The notes under the pieces were generated by a model. That model was not told the origin of the DNA, ran no database searches, and saw only the letters and a list, made by a program, of their open reading frames with translations. 64,000 bases of DNA, from assembly GCA_016787805.1 (NCBI GenBank), contig JAEUTY010000001.1, positions 1 through 64,000 of the forward strand, in the 5' to 3' direction. Made by a program: the position numbers and the translations under genes. Origin of the DNA: Flavobacterium sp. GTDB taxonomy: Bacteria > Bacteroidota > Bacteroidia > Flavobacteriales > Flavobacteriaceae. Of the stretch, positions 1 through 9,279 are shown one piece after another. Numbering within the stretch: position 1 is the first letter of the stretch; each line of letters opens with the position of its first letter.

Positions 1-1
1 T

Positions 2-799
2 AGAATTAGAAATTATTCTAACAGAAAAATCGACTATTACACAAATTTAAAATGGGAAAAATTATTCAATGGTCAAGAGAAAATTGTTTTTGATTTGAAT
101 CATGAGATAAAAATCAACCTTTATAAAGACAGTGTTTTATCGCTTTTTATTCATTCGGGTTTTGAAAAAGATGAAATCCAATTTTTGCTAGACACCTTAA
201 AAGAAGGCGATACGTTTCTTGATATTGGCTCAAATGTTGGATTGTTTTCATTATATGCTTCAAAAAAAGTAGGTCAAAACGGACAAGTTATTTGTTTTGA
301 ACCTACGCCAATTACCTACAGTAGATTGATGGAAAATATTCAATTAAACCATTTTACTAATGTTGAAGCCAGAAATATTGGACTGTCAAACGAAGAAGGC
401 GAATTGAAATTCTATTATTCAGATAAAGGTTTTGATGCTTGGAACTCTTTTGCACCCGATTCTCGCCTCAAAAACCATATTGTGATACAATCGTCAACTC
501 TCGACTTACAACTCCAAAATGTGGATAAGAATCGCATTAAGTTAGTTAAAATTGATGTTGAAGGTTGGGAAAAATTTGTAATCCAAGGAGGAAAGCAATT
601 TTTTGAAAATTATGCGCCAATAGTAATGGTCGAATTCACTGAAGAAAATACAGCTAACGCAGGATATTCAATACACGACATCTTTACCGAAATGGAGAAT
701 AATGGCTATCAATGGTACGAATTGATCAACGGAAAATTGGTCAAAGAAATCCGAAAACAAAGTTATCCTTACAGCAACTTAATCGCTGTTAAATCGTAA
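2..799 (+). CDS. FkbM-family SAM-dependent methyltransferase (5' end outside window)
   Basis: Class I SAM-dependent methyltransferase of the FkbM type, a family that O-methylates sugars and polyketides. The SAM-binding motif I is visible as FLDIGSNVGLFSLYA, followed by an acidic strand end (VICFEP) and the family-typical KIDVEGWEKFVIQGG segment. The frame has no stop back to base 2, and the upstream codons read as plausible protein. The first internal start is only a TTG at 95, so the true start is probably left of the window and this is a 3' fragment. It ends 13 bases before a GT2 glycosyltransferase, so its likely substrate is a sugar of the surface glycan built by this locus. The acceptor cannot be deduced. 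The family call is firm; the truncated start is an inference from the open frame. Confidence 0.85.
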   Translation, partial: RIRNYSNRKIDYYTNLKWEKLFNGQEKIVFDLNHEIKINLYKDSVLSLFIHSGFEKDEIQFLLDTLKEGDTFLDIGSNVGLFSLYASKKVGQNGQVICFEPTPITYSRLMENIQLNHFTNVEARNIGLSNEEGELKFYYSDKGFDAWNSFAPDSRLKNHIVIQSSTLDLQLQNVDKNRIKLVKIDVEGWEKFVIQGGKQFFENYAPIVMVEFTEENTANAGYSIHDIFTEMENNGYQWYELINGKLVKEIRKQSYPYSNLIAVKS

Positions 800-812
800 T
801 TTTTGACAAAAA

Positions 813-1634
813 ATGCAACAAAAGTTATCAATAATCACAATCAATTACAACAATGCGTTGGGATTGCAAAAGACAATCGAAAGTGTTGTTAATCAGTCTT
901 TTACTGATTTTGAGTTTGTGATAGTTGACGGCGGTTCTTCCGATGAAAGTTGTGAGATAATCAAACAATATGAGTCCAAAATAACCAAATGGATTTCTGA
1001 AAAGGACAACGGAATTTACAATGCGCTCAACAAAGGCATACAACTGGCTTCAGGCGAGTATTTGTTGTTTTTAAATAGTGGCGATATCCTTTACAATAAT
1101 GAAGTTTTAAAAAATAATTTCAATCATTTAGACGGAACGGCTATCATTAGTTTCGATATTCAAGTCAAAGGACAAGGAATTGATCAAATCAATCAGCATC
1201 CTGATGAAATTCACTTTTCTTTTTTATTTGATCAAACGCTAGCACATCAATCAACGGTAATCCAAAAGAAATTATTTGATCAAATAGGATGGTACGACGA
1301 AGCGCTAAAAATAGTATCCGATTGGAAATTTTTTATTGAAGCAATTACGTATCATCAAGCAAGTTATAAAGCTGTTCACAATGTATTGGCGGTTTATTTT
1401 TTAGACGGAATAAGTTCAAGTTCCGAAGGTTCGTTTTTAAGAAAAAAAGAACGAGATGAAGTGCTGAAAAAAGAATTTAAATTGTTTTATTCGGATTATA
1501 TGAAGTCCAAAGAAATGAACCAAATCTTTGAACTCAACCGCTATAAAATGCTTACGAAACTTGAAAACACGAATGCCGGAAGAAAAACGGCTTCGTTAAT
1601 CTTGAGTATATTAACCAAGTTCATGGGGAAATGA
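813..1634 (+). CDS. Glycosyltransferase family 2
   Basis: GT-A fold family 2 glycosyltransferase, 273 aa, predicted cytoplasmic and acting on a lipid-linked glycan intermediate. It opens with the usual nucleotide-sugar strand (SIITINYNNALGLQKTI) and has the VDGGSSD motif near residue 40 and ISEKDNGIYNALNKGI near 60-75, a pattern typical of WcaA/colanic-acid-type GT2 enzymes. LFLNSGD around residue 87 supplies the metal-binding acidic residue. It is closely similar in layout to the gene at 6568-7353, so the two may be paralogues. The stop overlaps the start of the next gene by four bases (ATGA), indicating an operon. Donor and acceptor sugars are unknown. Confidence 0.93.
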   Translation: MQQKLSIITINYNNALGLQKTIESVVNQSFTDFEFVIVDGGSSDESCEIIKQYESKITKWISEKDNGIYNALNKGIQLASGEYLLFLNSGDILYNNEVLKNNFNHLDGTAIISFDIQVKGQGIDQINQHPDEIHFSFLFDQTLAHQSTVIQKKLFDQIGWYDEALKIVSDWKFFIEAITYHQASYKAVHNVLAVYFLDGISSSSEGSFLRKKERDEVLKKEFKLFYSDYMKSKEMNQIFELNRYKMLTKLENTNAGRKTASLILSILTKFMGK

Positions 1635-2200
1635 AGCGCGTGAAAAAAATCATAAAAAAGCTATTGGGTCTGCAAAAACCAGCCTTGCCTCCAAAAAGTC
1701 ATCTCGATATCTTGATTGAAAATGGGTTGAAGGTAGGGCAAAACTTCAATATGTTGCCCGAATGCATTATTGATTTTTCGCATTGTTGGCATATCGAAAT
1801 TGGCAATAATGTAACATTAGCTCCACGAGTGCATATTTTGGCTCACGATGCAAGCACCAAACTATTTTTAGATTATACCAAAGTCAAAAACGTAAAGATT
1901 GGCAATAACGTTTTTGTAGGAACAAGCACAATTATTATGCCCGGAGTAGAAATTGGTGATAATGTAATTGTTGGAGCTGGATCAGTGGTTACCAAATCAA
2001 TTCCGTCGAATGTGGTTTATGCTGGAAATCCCGCCAAGTTTATTTGTAATTTAGATACATTTCTCTCCAAAACCAAAGAAAATATGTCTTCAGACAATGT
2101 TTTTGACGAAAGTTTTACTTTGCGAAACGCCATCAGTCTTGAAGATAAAGTAAAAATGATTGATGCTGTGAAAAACTATGGCGCTGCCTACGTAAAATAA
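1631..2200 (+). CDS. Hexapeptide-repeat (left-handed beta-helix) acyltransferase
   Basis: 189-residue member of the LbH acyltransferase superfamily (CysE/LacA/WcaF-like), which transfers acetyl groups from acetyl-CoA to sugars. The hexapeptide pattern runs through residues 55-130, for example IEIGNNVTLAP, VKIGNNVFVGTSTII and VEIGDNVIVGAGSVV, ending in the typical VYAGNPAKFI. The likely catalytic His lies in the AHDAS segment. There is an N-terminal lysine-rich stretch and no signal peptide. It overlaps the preceding GT2 by four bases and sits six bases before the next glycosyltransferase, so it probably O- or N-acetylates a residue of the locus glycan. The specific sugar is not identifiable. 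Confidence 0.9.
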   Translation: MKRVKKIIKKLLGLQKPALPPKSHLDILIENGLKVGQNFNMLPECIIDFSHCWHIEIGNNVTLAPRVHILAHDASTKLFLDYTKVKNVKIGNNVFVGTSTIIMPGVEIGDNVIVGAGSVVTKSIPSNVVYAGNPAKFICNLDTFLSKTKENMSSDNVFDESFTLRNAISLEDKVKMIDAVKNYGAAYVK

Positions 2201-2206
2201 ACCAAA

Positions 2207-2956
2207 ATGATTCCAAAAATTATACATTATTGTTGGTTTGGAGGTAATCCAAAATCGGAAAAAATACAACAGTGTATTGAAAGTTGGAAAAAATATTGCC
2301 CTGATTTTGAGGTTATTGAATGGAATGAAAACAATGCTAGCGTATTTGCCAATAAATTCTACAAGAACGCCTTAAGGAAAAAAAAATACGCTTTTGTAGC
2401 TGACTATGTGCGCACCAAAGCGCTATACGAAAAAGGAGGTATTTATCTAGATACTGATATGCTAATTCTTAAACCTATAGACGAACTTTTAAACTACAAT
2501 TTTTTTACCGCAGATGAAGTTGAAAATCGTGTGGCTTATGGTTTTTTTGGAGCAGCAAAAAATCATCGTTTAATAAAAAAAATGATTGACTTTTACGATC
2601 AATCGGAGTTTAATGAATTTTCGCCGCCAGTAATCACGCATACTTTCAGTGCTATCATTAATAAAGATTCAATTTCTGAAAACGAAATGATTTTTTCACC
2701 AAACTATTTTTATCCATTAACCTATCAGAATAGGGAAGAAGATTACACTCAATTTATCACTAATGAGACCTACGCAGTGCATCTTTGGGACCATTCTTGG
2801 AAGAAAAATACTGAGGAAAGTTTTTACTATTATTTTAAAAATTGCCTAACGGTCGTAAAAGATTTTTTGTTTTATGGTTATTCAGTTAGCTATTTCAAAA
2901 GATATTTTAAAGAATTTAGCCGAAAAATGTTTCACGTAATCAAAGCCAAGTTGTGA
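2207..2956 (+). CDS. GT32-like (Gly_transf_sug/OCH1-type) glycosyltransferase
   Basis: 249-residue glycosyltransferase of the capsular-polysaccharide/OCH1-like type. It starts with the family signature IPKIIHYCWFGGNPKSEKI, has YCPDFEVIEWNE, and carries the DXD metal/nucleotide-sugar motif in GIYLDTDMLILKPID near residue 83. A conserved VADYVRTKALYEKGG precedes it. A late WDHSW segment matches the end of the catalytic domain in this family. There is no signal peptide, so it is probably cytoplasmic or peripheral. Its TGA stop overlaps the GTG start of the next gene. The family is clear; donor (hexose or N-acetylhexosamine) and acceptor are not. Confidence 0.92.
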   Translation: MIPKIIHYCWFGGNPKSEKIQQCIESWKKYCPDFEVIEWNENNASVFANKFYKNALRKKKYAFVADYVRTKALYEKGGIYLDTDMLILKPIDELLNYNFFTADEVENRVAYGFFGAAKNHRLIKKMIDFYDQSEFNEFSPPVITHTFSAIINKDSISENEMIFSPNYFYPLTYQNREEDYTQFITNETYAVHLWDHSWKKNTEESFYYYFKNCLTVVKDFLFYGYSVSYFKRYFKEFSRKMFHVIKAKL

Positions 2957-4200
2957 TTAAAGTACTCCACATAACGACTTCTTCTAAAGGCGGTGCAGGA
3001 ATTGCTGCATTGCGACTTCATAATGCTTTGACAGAAAACGGTATTGCATCTGCTTATCTTTCTTTGAATTTGACTATAGATTTTGAAAATAAAGCGTTAA
3101 ATGATGATTTTTTCAGATACAAAAAGCCAAGTTTTTACAGCAAAATCGTAAAAAAAATTAAACAAAAATTCGTTCAAACTAAAAAGCAAATCATCGAAAG
3201 TGAGTTTTATGAGTTGTGCAAGAATATGCAATTTGAAATCGCAACGTTGCCTTTTTCAAATTACCTAATTCACGAACATCCGCTTTATAAAGAAGCTACC
3301 ATCATCAATTTGCATTGGATTGATGGTATTGTAGATTACCCAAGTTTTTTTGAAGTTTGTGATAAACCGATAGTGTGGACTTTCCACGATATGAATCCAT
3401 TTTTGGGCATTTTTCATTACAAAAACGATGCGGTTTTTAATCATAAAATTAGTCATGTTTTTGATGATAAAATCTGCAAATTAAAAAAAGAAGCCATAGA
3501 TAAGATTAAAAATGGATGTGTAGTCACTCCTTCTCGTTGGTTGCTTGATGAAGCAAAAAATAGTGGAGTTTTTTCGCACTTTCAATACCAAGAAATTCCG
3601 AATTGTATTGATTTAAATATTTTTAAGTGTATTGAAAATACTAGTTTAAGACAACTTCATTCAATTAAACCCAATCAATTTGTAATGCTTTTTGTAGCCG
3701 ATAATATCTACAATCGCCGAAAGGGTTTTGATCTATTAACCGAAGCCATTTCACTATTGGAAGATCAAAATATGTTGGTTGTAACGATAGGTAAAGATAG
3801 TATTAAATCTCAAAATGGCTTAAAAATTATATCTTTGGGCGATATTGATTCAAGTCAAAAAATGGCTGAGTGTTTTGCTTTGGCTGATGTGTTTGTATTA
3901 CCAAGTAGAGAAGATAATTTGCCTAATGTGATGCTAGAATCTTTCGCTTGCGGAAAGCCAGTTGTAGGTTTTTCAATTGGTGGAATTGCAGAACATACAA
4001 TCGAAAATAAAACAGGTTGTTTGGCCTCTGAAATTTCAGCAATAGCTTTAAAAGAGGCTTTACTTAAATTAAAAAATAACAAGCAAAAATATGATAGTCA
4101 TATGATTAGAAAGTACGCAGAAGATAATTTTCATCCAATGGAACAAGCTAATGCATATGCTTCTGTTTATTTAAAACTTAATACTAACAACGCTTTCTAA
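2953..4200 (+). CDS. Glycosyltransferase family 4 (GT-B fold)
   Basis: 415-residue GT4 retaining glycosyltransferase. The N-terminal domain begins VLHITTSSKGGAGIAALRL, a glycine-rich donor-side loop typical of WcaC/WcaL-like enzymes. The C-terminal Rossmann domain shows FVADNIYNRRKGFDLL and the family 4 signature FVLPSREDNLPNVMLESFA with the catalytic E-x7-E spacing, followed by GKPVVGFSIGG. The start is a GTG that overlaps the preceding stop (GTGA). It is the last gene of the leftmost block; 155 bases without a gene follow before gmd, so a new transcript may begin there. Confidence 0.93.
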   Translation: MIKVLHITTSSKGGAGIAALRLHNALTENGIASAYLSLNLTIDFENKALNDDFFRYKKPSFYSKIVKKIKQKFVQTKKQIIESEFYELCKNMQFEIATLPFSNYLIHEHPLYKEATIINLHWIDGIVDYPSFFEVCDKPIVWTFHDMNPFLGIFHYKNDAVFNHKISHVFDDKICKLKKEAIDKIKNGCVVTPSRWLLDEAKNSGVFSHFQYQEIPNCIDLNIFKCIENTSLRQLHSIKPNQFVMLFVADNIYNRRKGFDLLTEAISLLEDQNMLVVTIGKDSIKSQNGLKIISLGDIDSSQKMAECFALADVFVLPSREDNLPNVMLESFACGKPVVGFSIGGIAEHTIENKTGCLASEISAIALKEALLKLKNNKQKYDSHMIRKYAEDNFHPMEQANAYASVYLKLNTNNAF

Positions 4201-4264
4201 TAGGAGAGCAATAATATTCCAAACACAAAAAAATAATTGTTCAATATGAAAACGTCATCAATAA

Positions 4265-4300
4265 ACTTGTTAACTTGCAGAAAGTAATTTTTGTGTTAAA
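4265..4300 (+). promoter_or_regulatory. Possible weak promoter upstream of gmd
   Basis: The 155-base gap before gmd contains TTG at 4267-4269 and TAATTTTTG at 4285-4293. This resembles the Bacteroidota TTG-N19-TAnnTTTG promoter but has one extra base in the -7 box and a short spacer (15). It is a weak candidate; no terminator-like hairpin was seen in the gap. Confidence 0.25.
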
Positions 4301-4355
4301 AGCAAATTGAAATAAACGACAAAACAATAGAACGATTGAAAATAATTTTCCACAT

Positions 4356-5474
4356 ATGAAACAAAAAGTTGCATTTATAACTGGAGTTACAGGTCAAGAT
4401 GGCGCTTATTTAAGTGAATTTTTACTAAAAAAAGGATACATAGTTCACGGTTTAAAAAGACGCACTTCACTTTTTAACACGGATAGAATTGATCATTTAT
4501 ACCAAGATCCTCACCTTGATGACAAAAATTTTATTCTTCATTACGGTGATATGACCGATAGTTCCAATTTAATTCGACTAATTAGCGATATTCAACCTGA
4601 TGAAATCTACAATTTAGCTGCGATGAGTCATGTGCATGTTTCTTTTGAAATGCCCGAATATACAGGTAATGCAGATGGATTAGGTGCATTGCGAATTCTA
4701 GAAGCCATTCGATTCTTAGGATTAGAATCCAAAACTAAAGTATACCAAGCGTCAACTTCTGAATTGTACGGAAAAGTGCAAGAAATTCCGCAAACTGAAA
4801 CTACTCCTTTTTATCCTCGAAGTCCTTATGCAGTTGCTAAACTATACGCTTTCTGGGCCACGGTCAATTACCGCGAAGCCTACAATATCTTTGCTTGTAA
4901 CGGAATTTTGTTCAACCACGAATCGCCAATAAGAGGCGAAACTTTTGTAACTCGAAAAATTACTAGAGCAACAGCTAAAATTGCACTTGGTTTGCAAGAT
5001 AAATTGTATTTAGGAAACCTCGATGCCAAAAGAGATTGGGGACACGCAAAAGATTATGTGCGAATGATGTGGATGATTCTTCAAGCGGATGCACCCGAAG
5101 ATTGGGTTATCGCTACAGGAAAAACAACGTCGGTGAGAGATTTCGTTAGTATGTCTTTCAATGAAATTGGAGTTGAACTTGAGTTTAAAGGTGAAGGTGT
5201 TGACGAAAAAGGATATGTAAAATCGTGTTCAAATGCTGATTTTCAATTACCAATTGGTAAAGAAGTTGTAGCAGTTGATTCAAAATATTTCCGACCAACA
5301 GAAGTCGATTTGTTAATTGGTGATGCTACAAAAGCCAAAGAAAAATTAGGTTGGGTTCCCGAATACGAATTGAAAGATTTGGTCAAAGAGATGATGCATA
5401 GCGATGTTTTATTAATGCAAAAAGATGCCTACTTAAAAAAAGGAGGTTTCGAAATTAAAAACTATTTCGAATAA
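4356..5474 (+). CDS. gmd: GDP-mannose 4,6-dehydratase
   Basis: Converts GDP-D-mannose to GDP-4-keto-6-deoxy-D-mannose, the first step to GDP-L-fucose (also to GDP-rhamnose or perosamine). It is an extended short-chain dehydrogenase: the NADP-binding motif [10 protein letters not shown] is at residues 10-19, the STSELYG block near 133-139 holds the catalytic Thr and Glu, and YAVAK (Tyr158, Lys162) completes the active site. [16 protein letters not shown] is the standard GMD segment. At 372 aa it has the normal family length. The next gene, eight bases downstream, is GDP-L-fucose synthase, so this pathway makes GDP-L-fucose here. The manA gene at 56584 supplies mannose-6-phosphate upstream in the pathway. 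Confidence 0.97.
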   Translation: MKQKVAFITGVTGQDGAYLSEFLLKKGYIVHGLKRRTSLFNTDRIDHLYQDPHLDDKNFILHYGDMTDSSNLIRLISDIQPDEIYNLAAMSHVHVSFEMPEYTGNADGLGALRILEAIRFLGLESKTKVYQASTSELYGKVQEIPQTETTPFYPRSPYAVAKLYAFWATVNYREAYNIFACNGILFNHESPIRGETFVTRKITRATAKIALGLQDKLYLGNLDAKRDWGHAKDYVRMMWMILQADAPEDWVIATGKTTSVRDFVSMSFNEIGVELEFKGEGVDEKGYVKSCSNADFQLPIGKEVVAVDSKYFRPTEVDLLIGDATKAKEKLGWVPEYELKDLVKEMMHSDVLLMQKDAYLKKGGFEIKNYFE

Positions 5475-5482
5475 ACAAAACC

Positions 5483-6568
5483 ATGGAAAAGTCATCCAAA
5501 ATATATGTGGCTGGTCATAGAGGTCTTGTGGGTAGTGCGATTGTTAAATCATTGCAAAGTAAAGGTTACCACAATCTTTTGCTAAAAACACATCACGAAC
5601 TCGATTTAGCCAATGCCAATCAAGTAGCTGATTTTTTCAAAACAGAAAAACCCGAATATGTTTTTTTGGCTGCTGCTAAAGTAGGTGGAATCGTGGCTAA
5701 TAATAAATACAGAGCCGATTTTATTTACCAAAATTTGATGATTCAAAACAATGTTATTCATCACAGTTATATCAATAGTGTAACCAAATTATTGTTTCTA
5801 GGAAGCACTTGTATTTATCCAAAAAATGCGCCTCAACCACTCAAAGAAGAGTATTTGTTGACCGACGTTTTAGAGTATACCAACGAGCCTTATGCAATTG
5901 CTAAAATAGCTGGAATAAAGATGTGTGAGAGTTATAATTTGCAATACGGAACTAATTTTATTTCGGTAATGCCAACCAACTTATACGGCCCAAATGATAA
6001 TTTTGATCTCGAAAAATCACATGTTTTACCCGCATTAATCAGAAAAATTCATCTCGGAAAAGCATTAGAGAATAAGGATTGGAATACCATTCGAACTGAT
6101 TTGAATCGTCTTCCTATTTTGGCAGTTGATGGCAATGCTTCAGAAGCTGAAATTTTGCACATTTTAAAATCTTTTGGATTGAATTATTCAGAAGGTAAAG
6201 TAACAGTTGAAATTTGGGGTTCTGGAAATCCAATGCGCGAGTTCTTATGGTCTGAAGATATGGCAGATGCATGTGTGTTCATAATGGAAAAGGTTGATTT
6301 TGGAAATTGCCTTCCAAATTCTGACGAAATCAGAAATACACACCTAAATATTGGAACTGGAACTGATATTTCAATCAAAGATCTGGCATCAAAAATCAAA
6401 TCGATAATTGGATTTAATGGCGAGTTTGTTTTTAATACGGACAAACCAGACGGAACCATGAAAAAACTAACCGATGTAACTAAGGTGAATAATTTGGGTT
6501 GGAAACATACTGTAGAAATTGAACAAGGAATTGAAAAAATATACAATTGGTATTGTAATAATAAATAA
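5483..6568 (+). CDS. fcl: GDP-L-fucose synthase
   Basis: Bifunctional epimerase/reductase that turns GDP-4-keto-6-deoxymannose into GDP-L-fucose with NADPH. Evidence includes the Rossmann motif GHRGLVGSAI (residues 11-20), LFLGSTCIYP with catalytic Ser/Cys near 108-110, YAIAK (Tyr137, Lys141), YGPNDNF, and WGSGNPMREFLWSEDMADA. At 361 aa it is about 45-50 residues longer than the E. coli enzyme. The extra block lies at about residues 192-240, between the substrate-binding helix (ALIRKIH) and the WGSG strand. The reading frame is intact through it, so this is a true insertion. The stop shares one base with the next start (TAATG). Confidence 0.96.
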   Translation: MEKSSKIYVAGHRGLVGSAIVKSLQSKGYHNLLLKTHHELDLANANQVADFFKTEKPEYVFLAAAKVGGIVANNKYRADFIYQNLMIQNNVIHHSYINSVTKLLFLGSTCIYPKNAPQPLKEEYLLTDVLEYTNEPYAIAKIAGIKMCESYNLQYGTNFISVMPTNLYGPNDNFDLEKSHVLPALIRKIHLGKALENKDWNTIRTDLNRLPILAVDGNASEAEILHILKSFGLNYSEGKVTVEIWGSGNPMREFLWSEDMADACVFIMEKVDFGNCLPNSDEIRNTHLNIGTGTDISIKDLASKIKSIIGFNGEFVFNTDKPDGTMKKLTDVTKVNNLGWKHTVEIEQGIEKIYNWYCNNK

Positions 6569-7353
6569 TGCAACCATTTTTATCCATAATCACCATTAAT
6601 TTTAATGATGCTTCGGGCTTAGAAAAAACGATTAATTCGGTTCTAACCCAAACGTATCAAGATTTTGAATTTATCATCATCGATGGTGGTTCAACGGATG
6701 GAAGTGTAGCTGTAATACAAAAGTATCAGCATAAAATTGCCTATTGGATTAGTGAAAAAGATGCGGGTATTTTTAATGCAATGAATAAAGGTATTGCCAA
6801 AGCAAAAGGGCAGTATTTGCAGTTTCTAAATAGTGGAGATGTACTAAACGGAAGCACGGCATTATTCGATTTTATTCAACATGATTTGTTCAAAGGCGAT
6901 GTAATTTATGGCGATTATAAATTTGATAAGGGTGGAAAAGTTTATCCTGATGTATTAACGCCATTTTTCTTTATTAAATCGTCTTTACCACATCAAAGTA
7001 CTTTTTTCCATCAAAAAGTTTTTCAAAAAATTGGTGGTTTTGATGAAAGGTTTAAAATAGCTTCCGACCGAGATTTTTTTATAAAATGTTTTTTGAGTCA
7101 GCAGTTTGTCTTTCAACACATTCAATATCCTTTGGTGCATTTTGATTTAGAAGGAATCAGCAATAATGTTAATTTCAAAGACAAAAAACAACAAGAAGAC
7201 GAGCTGATTTTGAAAAAGAATTACGGTATTTTCTACCCAGATTATAAGAAAATGTTCGAGCAGCATATCGCACTCAATGACAAGAGTAAAACCGTGAAAG
7301 GGATTTTAAAAAGACTAATTTTCAAAGTAAAAAGAGTATGCCAAATCCGTTAG
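6568..7353 (+). CDS. Glycosyltransferase family 2
   Basis: 261-residue GT2 enzyme, very like the product of 813-1634. It has SIITINFNDASGLEKTI, a VDGG-type motif seen as IDGGSTDGS near residue 40, ISEKDAGIFNAMNKGI, and LQFLNSGDVL carrying the metal ligand. PHQSTFFHQKVFQKIGGFDE followed by ASDRDFFIKC is the usual acceptor-side region. There is no signal peptide or membrane segment. It starts on the last base of the fcl stop and its end overlaps the next gene by 16 bases. It may transfer the fucose made by the preceding genes, but that is only suggested by position. Confidence 0.93.
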   Translation: MQPFLSIITINFNDASGLEKTINSVLTQTYQDFEFIIIDGGSTDGSVAVIQKYQHKIAYWISEKDAGIFNAMNKGIAKAKGQYLQFLNSGDVLNGSTALFDFIQHDLFKGDVIYGDYKFDKGGKVYPDVLTPFFFIKSSLPHQSTFFHQKVFQKIGGFDERFKIASDRDFFIKCFLSQQFVFQHIQYPLVHFDLEGISNNVNFKDKKQQEDELILKKNYGIFYPDYKKMFEQHIALNDKSKTVKGILKRLIFKVKRVCQIR

Positions 7354-8231
7354 TAAGTATAATTATTCCCACTTTTAATCGACCTCATTTCTTACAACTC
7401 ACCATTGAAAGTATACTTGCTCAAACCTATTCTGATTATGAAATCATTGTGGTTGATGATGGCACTCCAAATGATGCCAACCAAATTTTGTGTCAACAGT
7501 ATGATAAGGTATTTTATCTGAAAATTCACAATACAAAAAGTCCAGCCAAACCAAGAAATGAAGGGATAAAATTAGCAAAAGGCAAATACATAGCTTTTGT
7601 TGATGACGACGATATTTGGTTGCCAAATAAGCTCAAAAAACAAGTAGATATTCTTGAAAATAACCCCGATTTTGGATTGGTTCATGGTTGCTGTGAAGTA
7701 ATTGATGAAAACGGAGTTTTGCAAAACAAAATCATTGGTCGACCAGGAAGTCAAAATGTAAAACATGGCGATGTATCGTTAAAAATGATTGGCAATTGGA
7801 CGGTGATGATGCCAACATCGTTTGTTCGCAAAGAAGTAATTGATACTGTAGGTTTTTTTAATGAAACAATGCCTCCTGCTGGTGAAGATTTAGAGTTTTG
7901 GGCTCGTTGTTCTTTTGAAACAAAATTTTACTATGACGACGAAGCATTAGTCAATTATAGAGTACACGAAAAAAACATTTCAGGTTCTTCTAAAAAATAT
8001 ATTTTATTACCTTTATTTCTCAAAAAAGTAGTACTAAATCAACTGGAAAGAAACAGAATTAATAAAATACAATATCAAAAATTAATGGTATCATTGGTGC
8101 AAATGCAAATACGTACTTTAAAATTGGGTTTTTTCAGTACTTTGAAACGATTGTTTGTCATTGATCCATTTTGGTTTATCGGAAATAATAGCTTCAAGAT
8201 GTTTATTTATACTTTGTTTTTCAAAAAATAA
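7338..8231 (+). CDS. Glycosyltransferase family 2
   Basis: 297-residue GT-A glycosyltransferase with the classic N-terminus VSIIIPTFNRPHFLQLTIES, the motif EIIVVDDGTPND, and AFVDDDDIWLPNKL (DXD) near residue 92. Further on, GFFNETMPPAGEDLEFWARC matches the catalytic-base (ED) region of family 2. The C-terminal 60 residues are basic and hydrophobic and may contact the membrane. The ATG overlaps the preceding gene by 16 bases in another frame; both proteins are complete, so this is overlap and not a frameshifted gene. Sugar specificity is unknown. Confidence 0.93.
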   Translation: MPNPLVSIIIPTFNRPHFLQLTIESILAQTYSDYEIIVVDDGTPNDANQILCQQYDKVFYLKIHNTKSPAKPRNEGIKLAKGKYIAFVDDDDIWLPNKLKKQVDILENNPDFGLVHGCCEVIDENGVLQNKIIGRPGSQNVKHGDVSLKMIGNWTVMMPTSFVRKEVIDTVGFFNETMPPAGEDLEFWARCSFETKFYYDDEALVNYRVHEKNISGSSKKYILLPLFLKKVVLNQLERNRINKIQYQKLMVSLVQMQIRTLKLGFFSTLKRLFVIDPFWFIGNNSFKMFIYTLFFKK

Positions 8232-8232
8232 T

Positions 8233-9258
8233 ATGCGAATAGGTTTTAACCCCAATAAAGACAATCCAATAATTGAAAATGATTTTTTTCATCAAATCGT
8301 TATTCCTGTCTATATTCCTAATTTTGAAGGCTATTTTAAAGATAGTTTTAAGATTCTAAAATACTGTTTGCATTCTCTTTTTGCCAATTCGCACGATAAA
8401 ACCTTTGTTACAGTAGTAAGCAATGGCTCTTGCGATGAAGTTGTTTTATATTTAAACGATTTACTCCAGAAAAAGGAAATTCATGAGTTGATTATCGTTC
8501 ATAACATCGGAAAAATCAATGCTATTATAAAAGGAATTTCGGGACATAACTTCCAATTGATAACAGTCACCGATGCTGATGTGATGTTTTTAAAAGATTG
8601 GCAAAAAGAAACGTACCACGTTTTTAATAACTTTCCAAAAGCAGGTTTGGTTGGTTTGGTGCCCAATTCAAAAATGGTAAAACACCTTACGGCTAATGTA
8701 GTTTTTGATAACTATTTTTCAAAAAAACTGAAGTTTACCAAAGTCGAAAACCCAAATTCAATGCAAAAATTTGGTGTAAGTGTCGGTAGTGAAAACTATT
8801 TCAAAGACATTCACTTGCAAAAATATTTGACGCTCGAAAAAAACAATAGTAAAGCAGTAATTGGCTCAGGTCATTTTGTGGCAACGTACAGAGGTGATAT
8901 TTTCAAAGAGTTACCTTTTCAAAGCACAGCGTTTGCTTTAGGAGGCGATAGCGAAAATTTACTTCTTGATTATCCAGTGGTTAAAAATGGTTTTTGGAGG
9001 TTAACTACACCCAATAATCATGCGTATCACATGGGCAACACCAACGAACAATGGATGGTTGATTTGAATGCAACTAATGAGTCCATTGAAATGATGAATT
9101 TTCAATTGGAACAGCCTGTTTTAGCATCTAATTCAACTAATTCTTTTTCTAATTGGTTCAAAAACAAGCTTTTTTACAGAATAAATTACCAGAAAAAGAT
9201 TTGGAAATTGTTTTTGCAATGGAAAGGATTAACAAAAGCGCAAGCTCAACACTATTAA
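8233..9258 (+). CDS. GT-A fold glycosyltransferase (family 2-like)
   Basis: 341-residue putative glycosyltransferase. The start MRIGFNPNKDNP, two bases after the preceding stop, was chosen over an upstream in-frame ATG at 8155 that lies inside the previous gene. The sequence IVIPVYIPNFEGYFKDSFKI resembles the N-terminal strand of GT2 enzymes, and LITVTDADVMFLKDW carries a DAD (DXD-like) motif near residue 117. GGDSENLLLDYPVV may hold the catalytic base. It is more divergent from typical GT2 proteins than its neighbours. A role in the same glycan is inferred from its operon position. Confidence 0.8.
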   Translation: MRIGFNPNKDNPIIENDFFHQIVIPVYIPNFEGYFKDSFKILKYCLHSLFANSHDKTFVTVVSNGSCDEVVLYLNDLLQKKEIHELIIVHNIGKINAIIKGISGHNFQLITVTDADVMFLKDWQKETYHVFNNFPKAGLVGLVPNSKMVKHLTANVVFDNYFSKKLKFTKVENPNSMQKFGVSVGSENYFKDIHLQKYLTLEKNNSKAVIGSGHFVATYRGDIFKELPFQSTAFALGGDSENLLLDYPVVKNGFWRLTTPNNHAYHMGNTNEQWMVDLNATNESIEMMNFQLEQPVLASNSTNSFSNWFKNKLFYRINYQKKIWKLFLQWKGLTKAQAQHY

Positions 9259-9279
9259 TGAAAAAAAAGACTAAATTCG

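Noticed and set aside
7338-7353. Frameshift joining two GT2 genes
   Set aside because: Both proteins are complete glycosyltransferases with their own N-terminal strands, so the 16-base overlap is ordinary operon packing.
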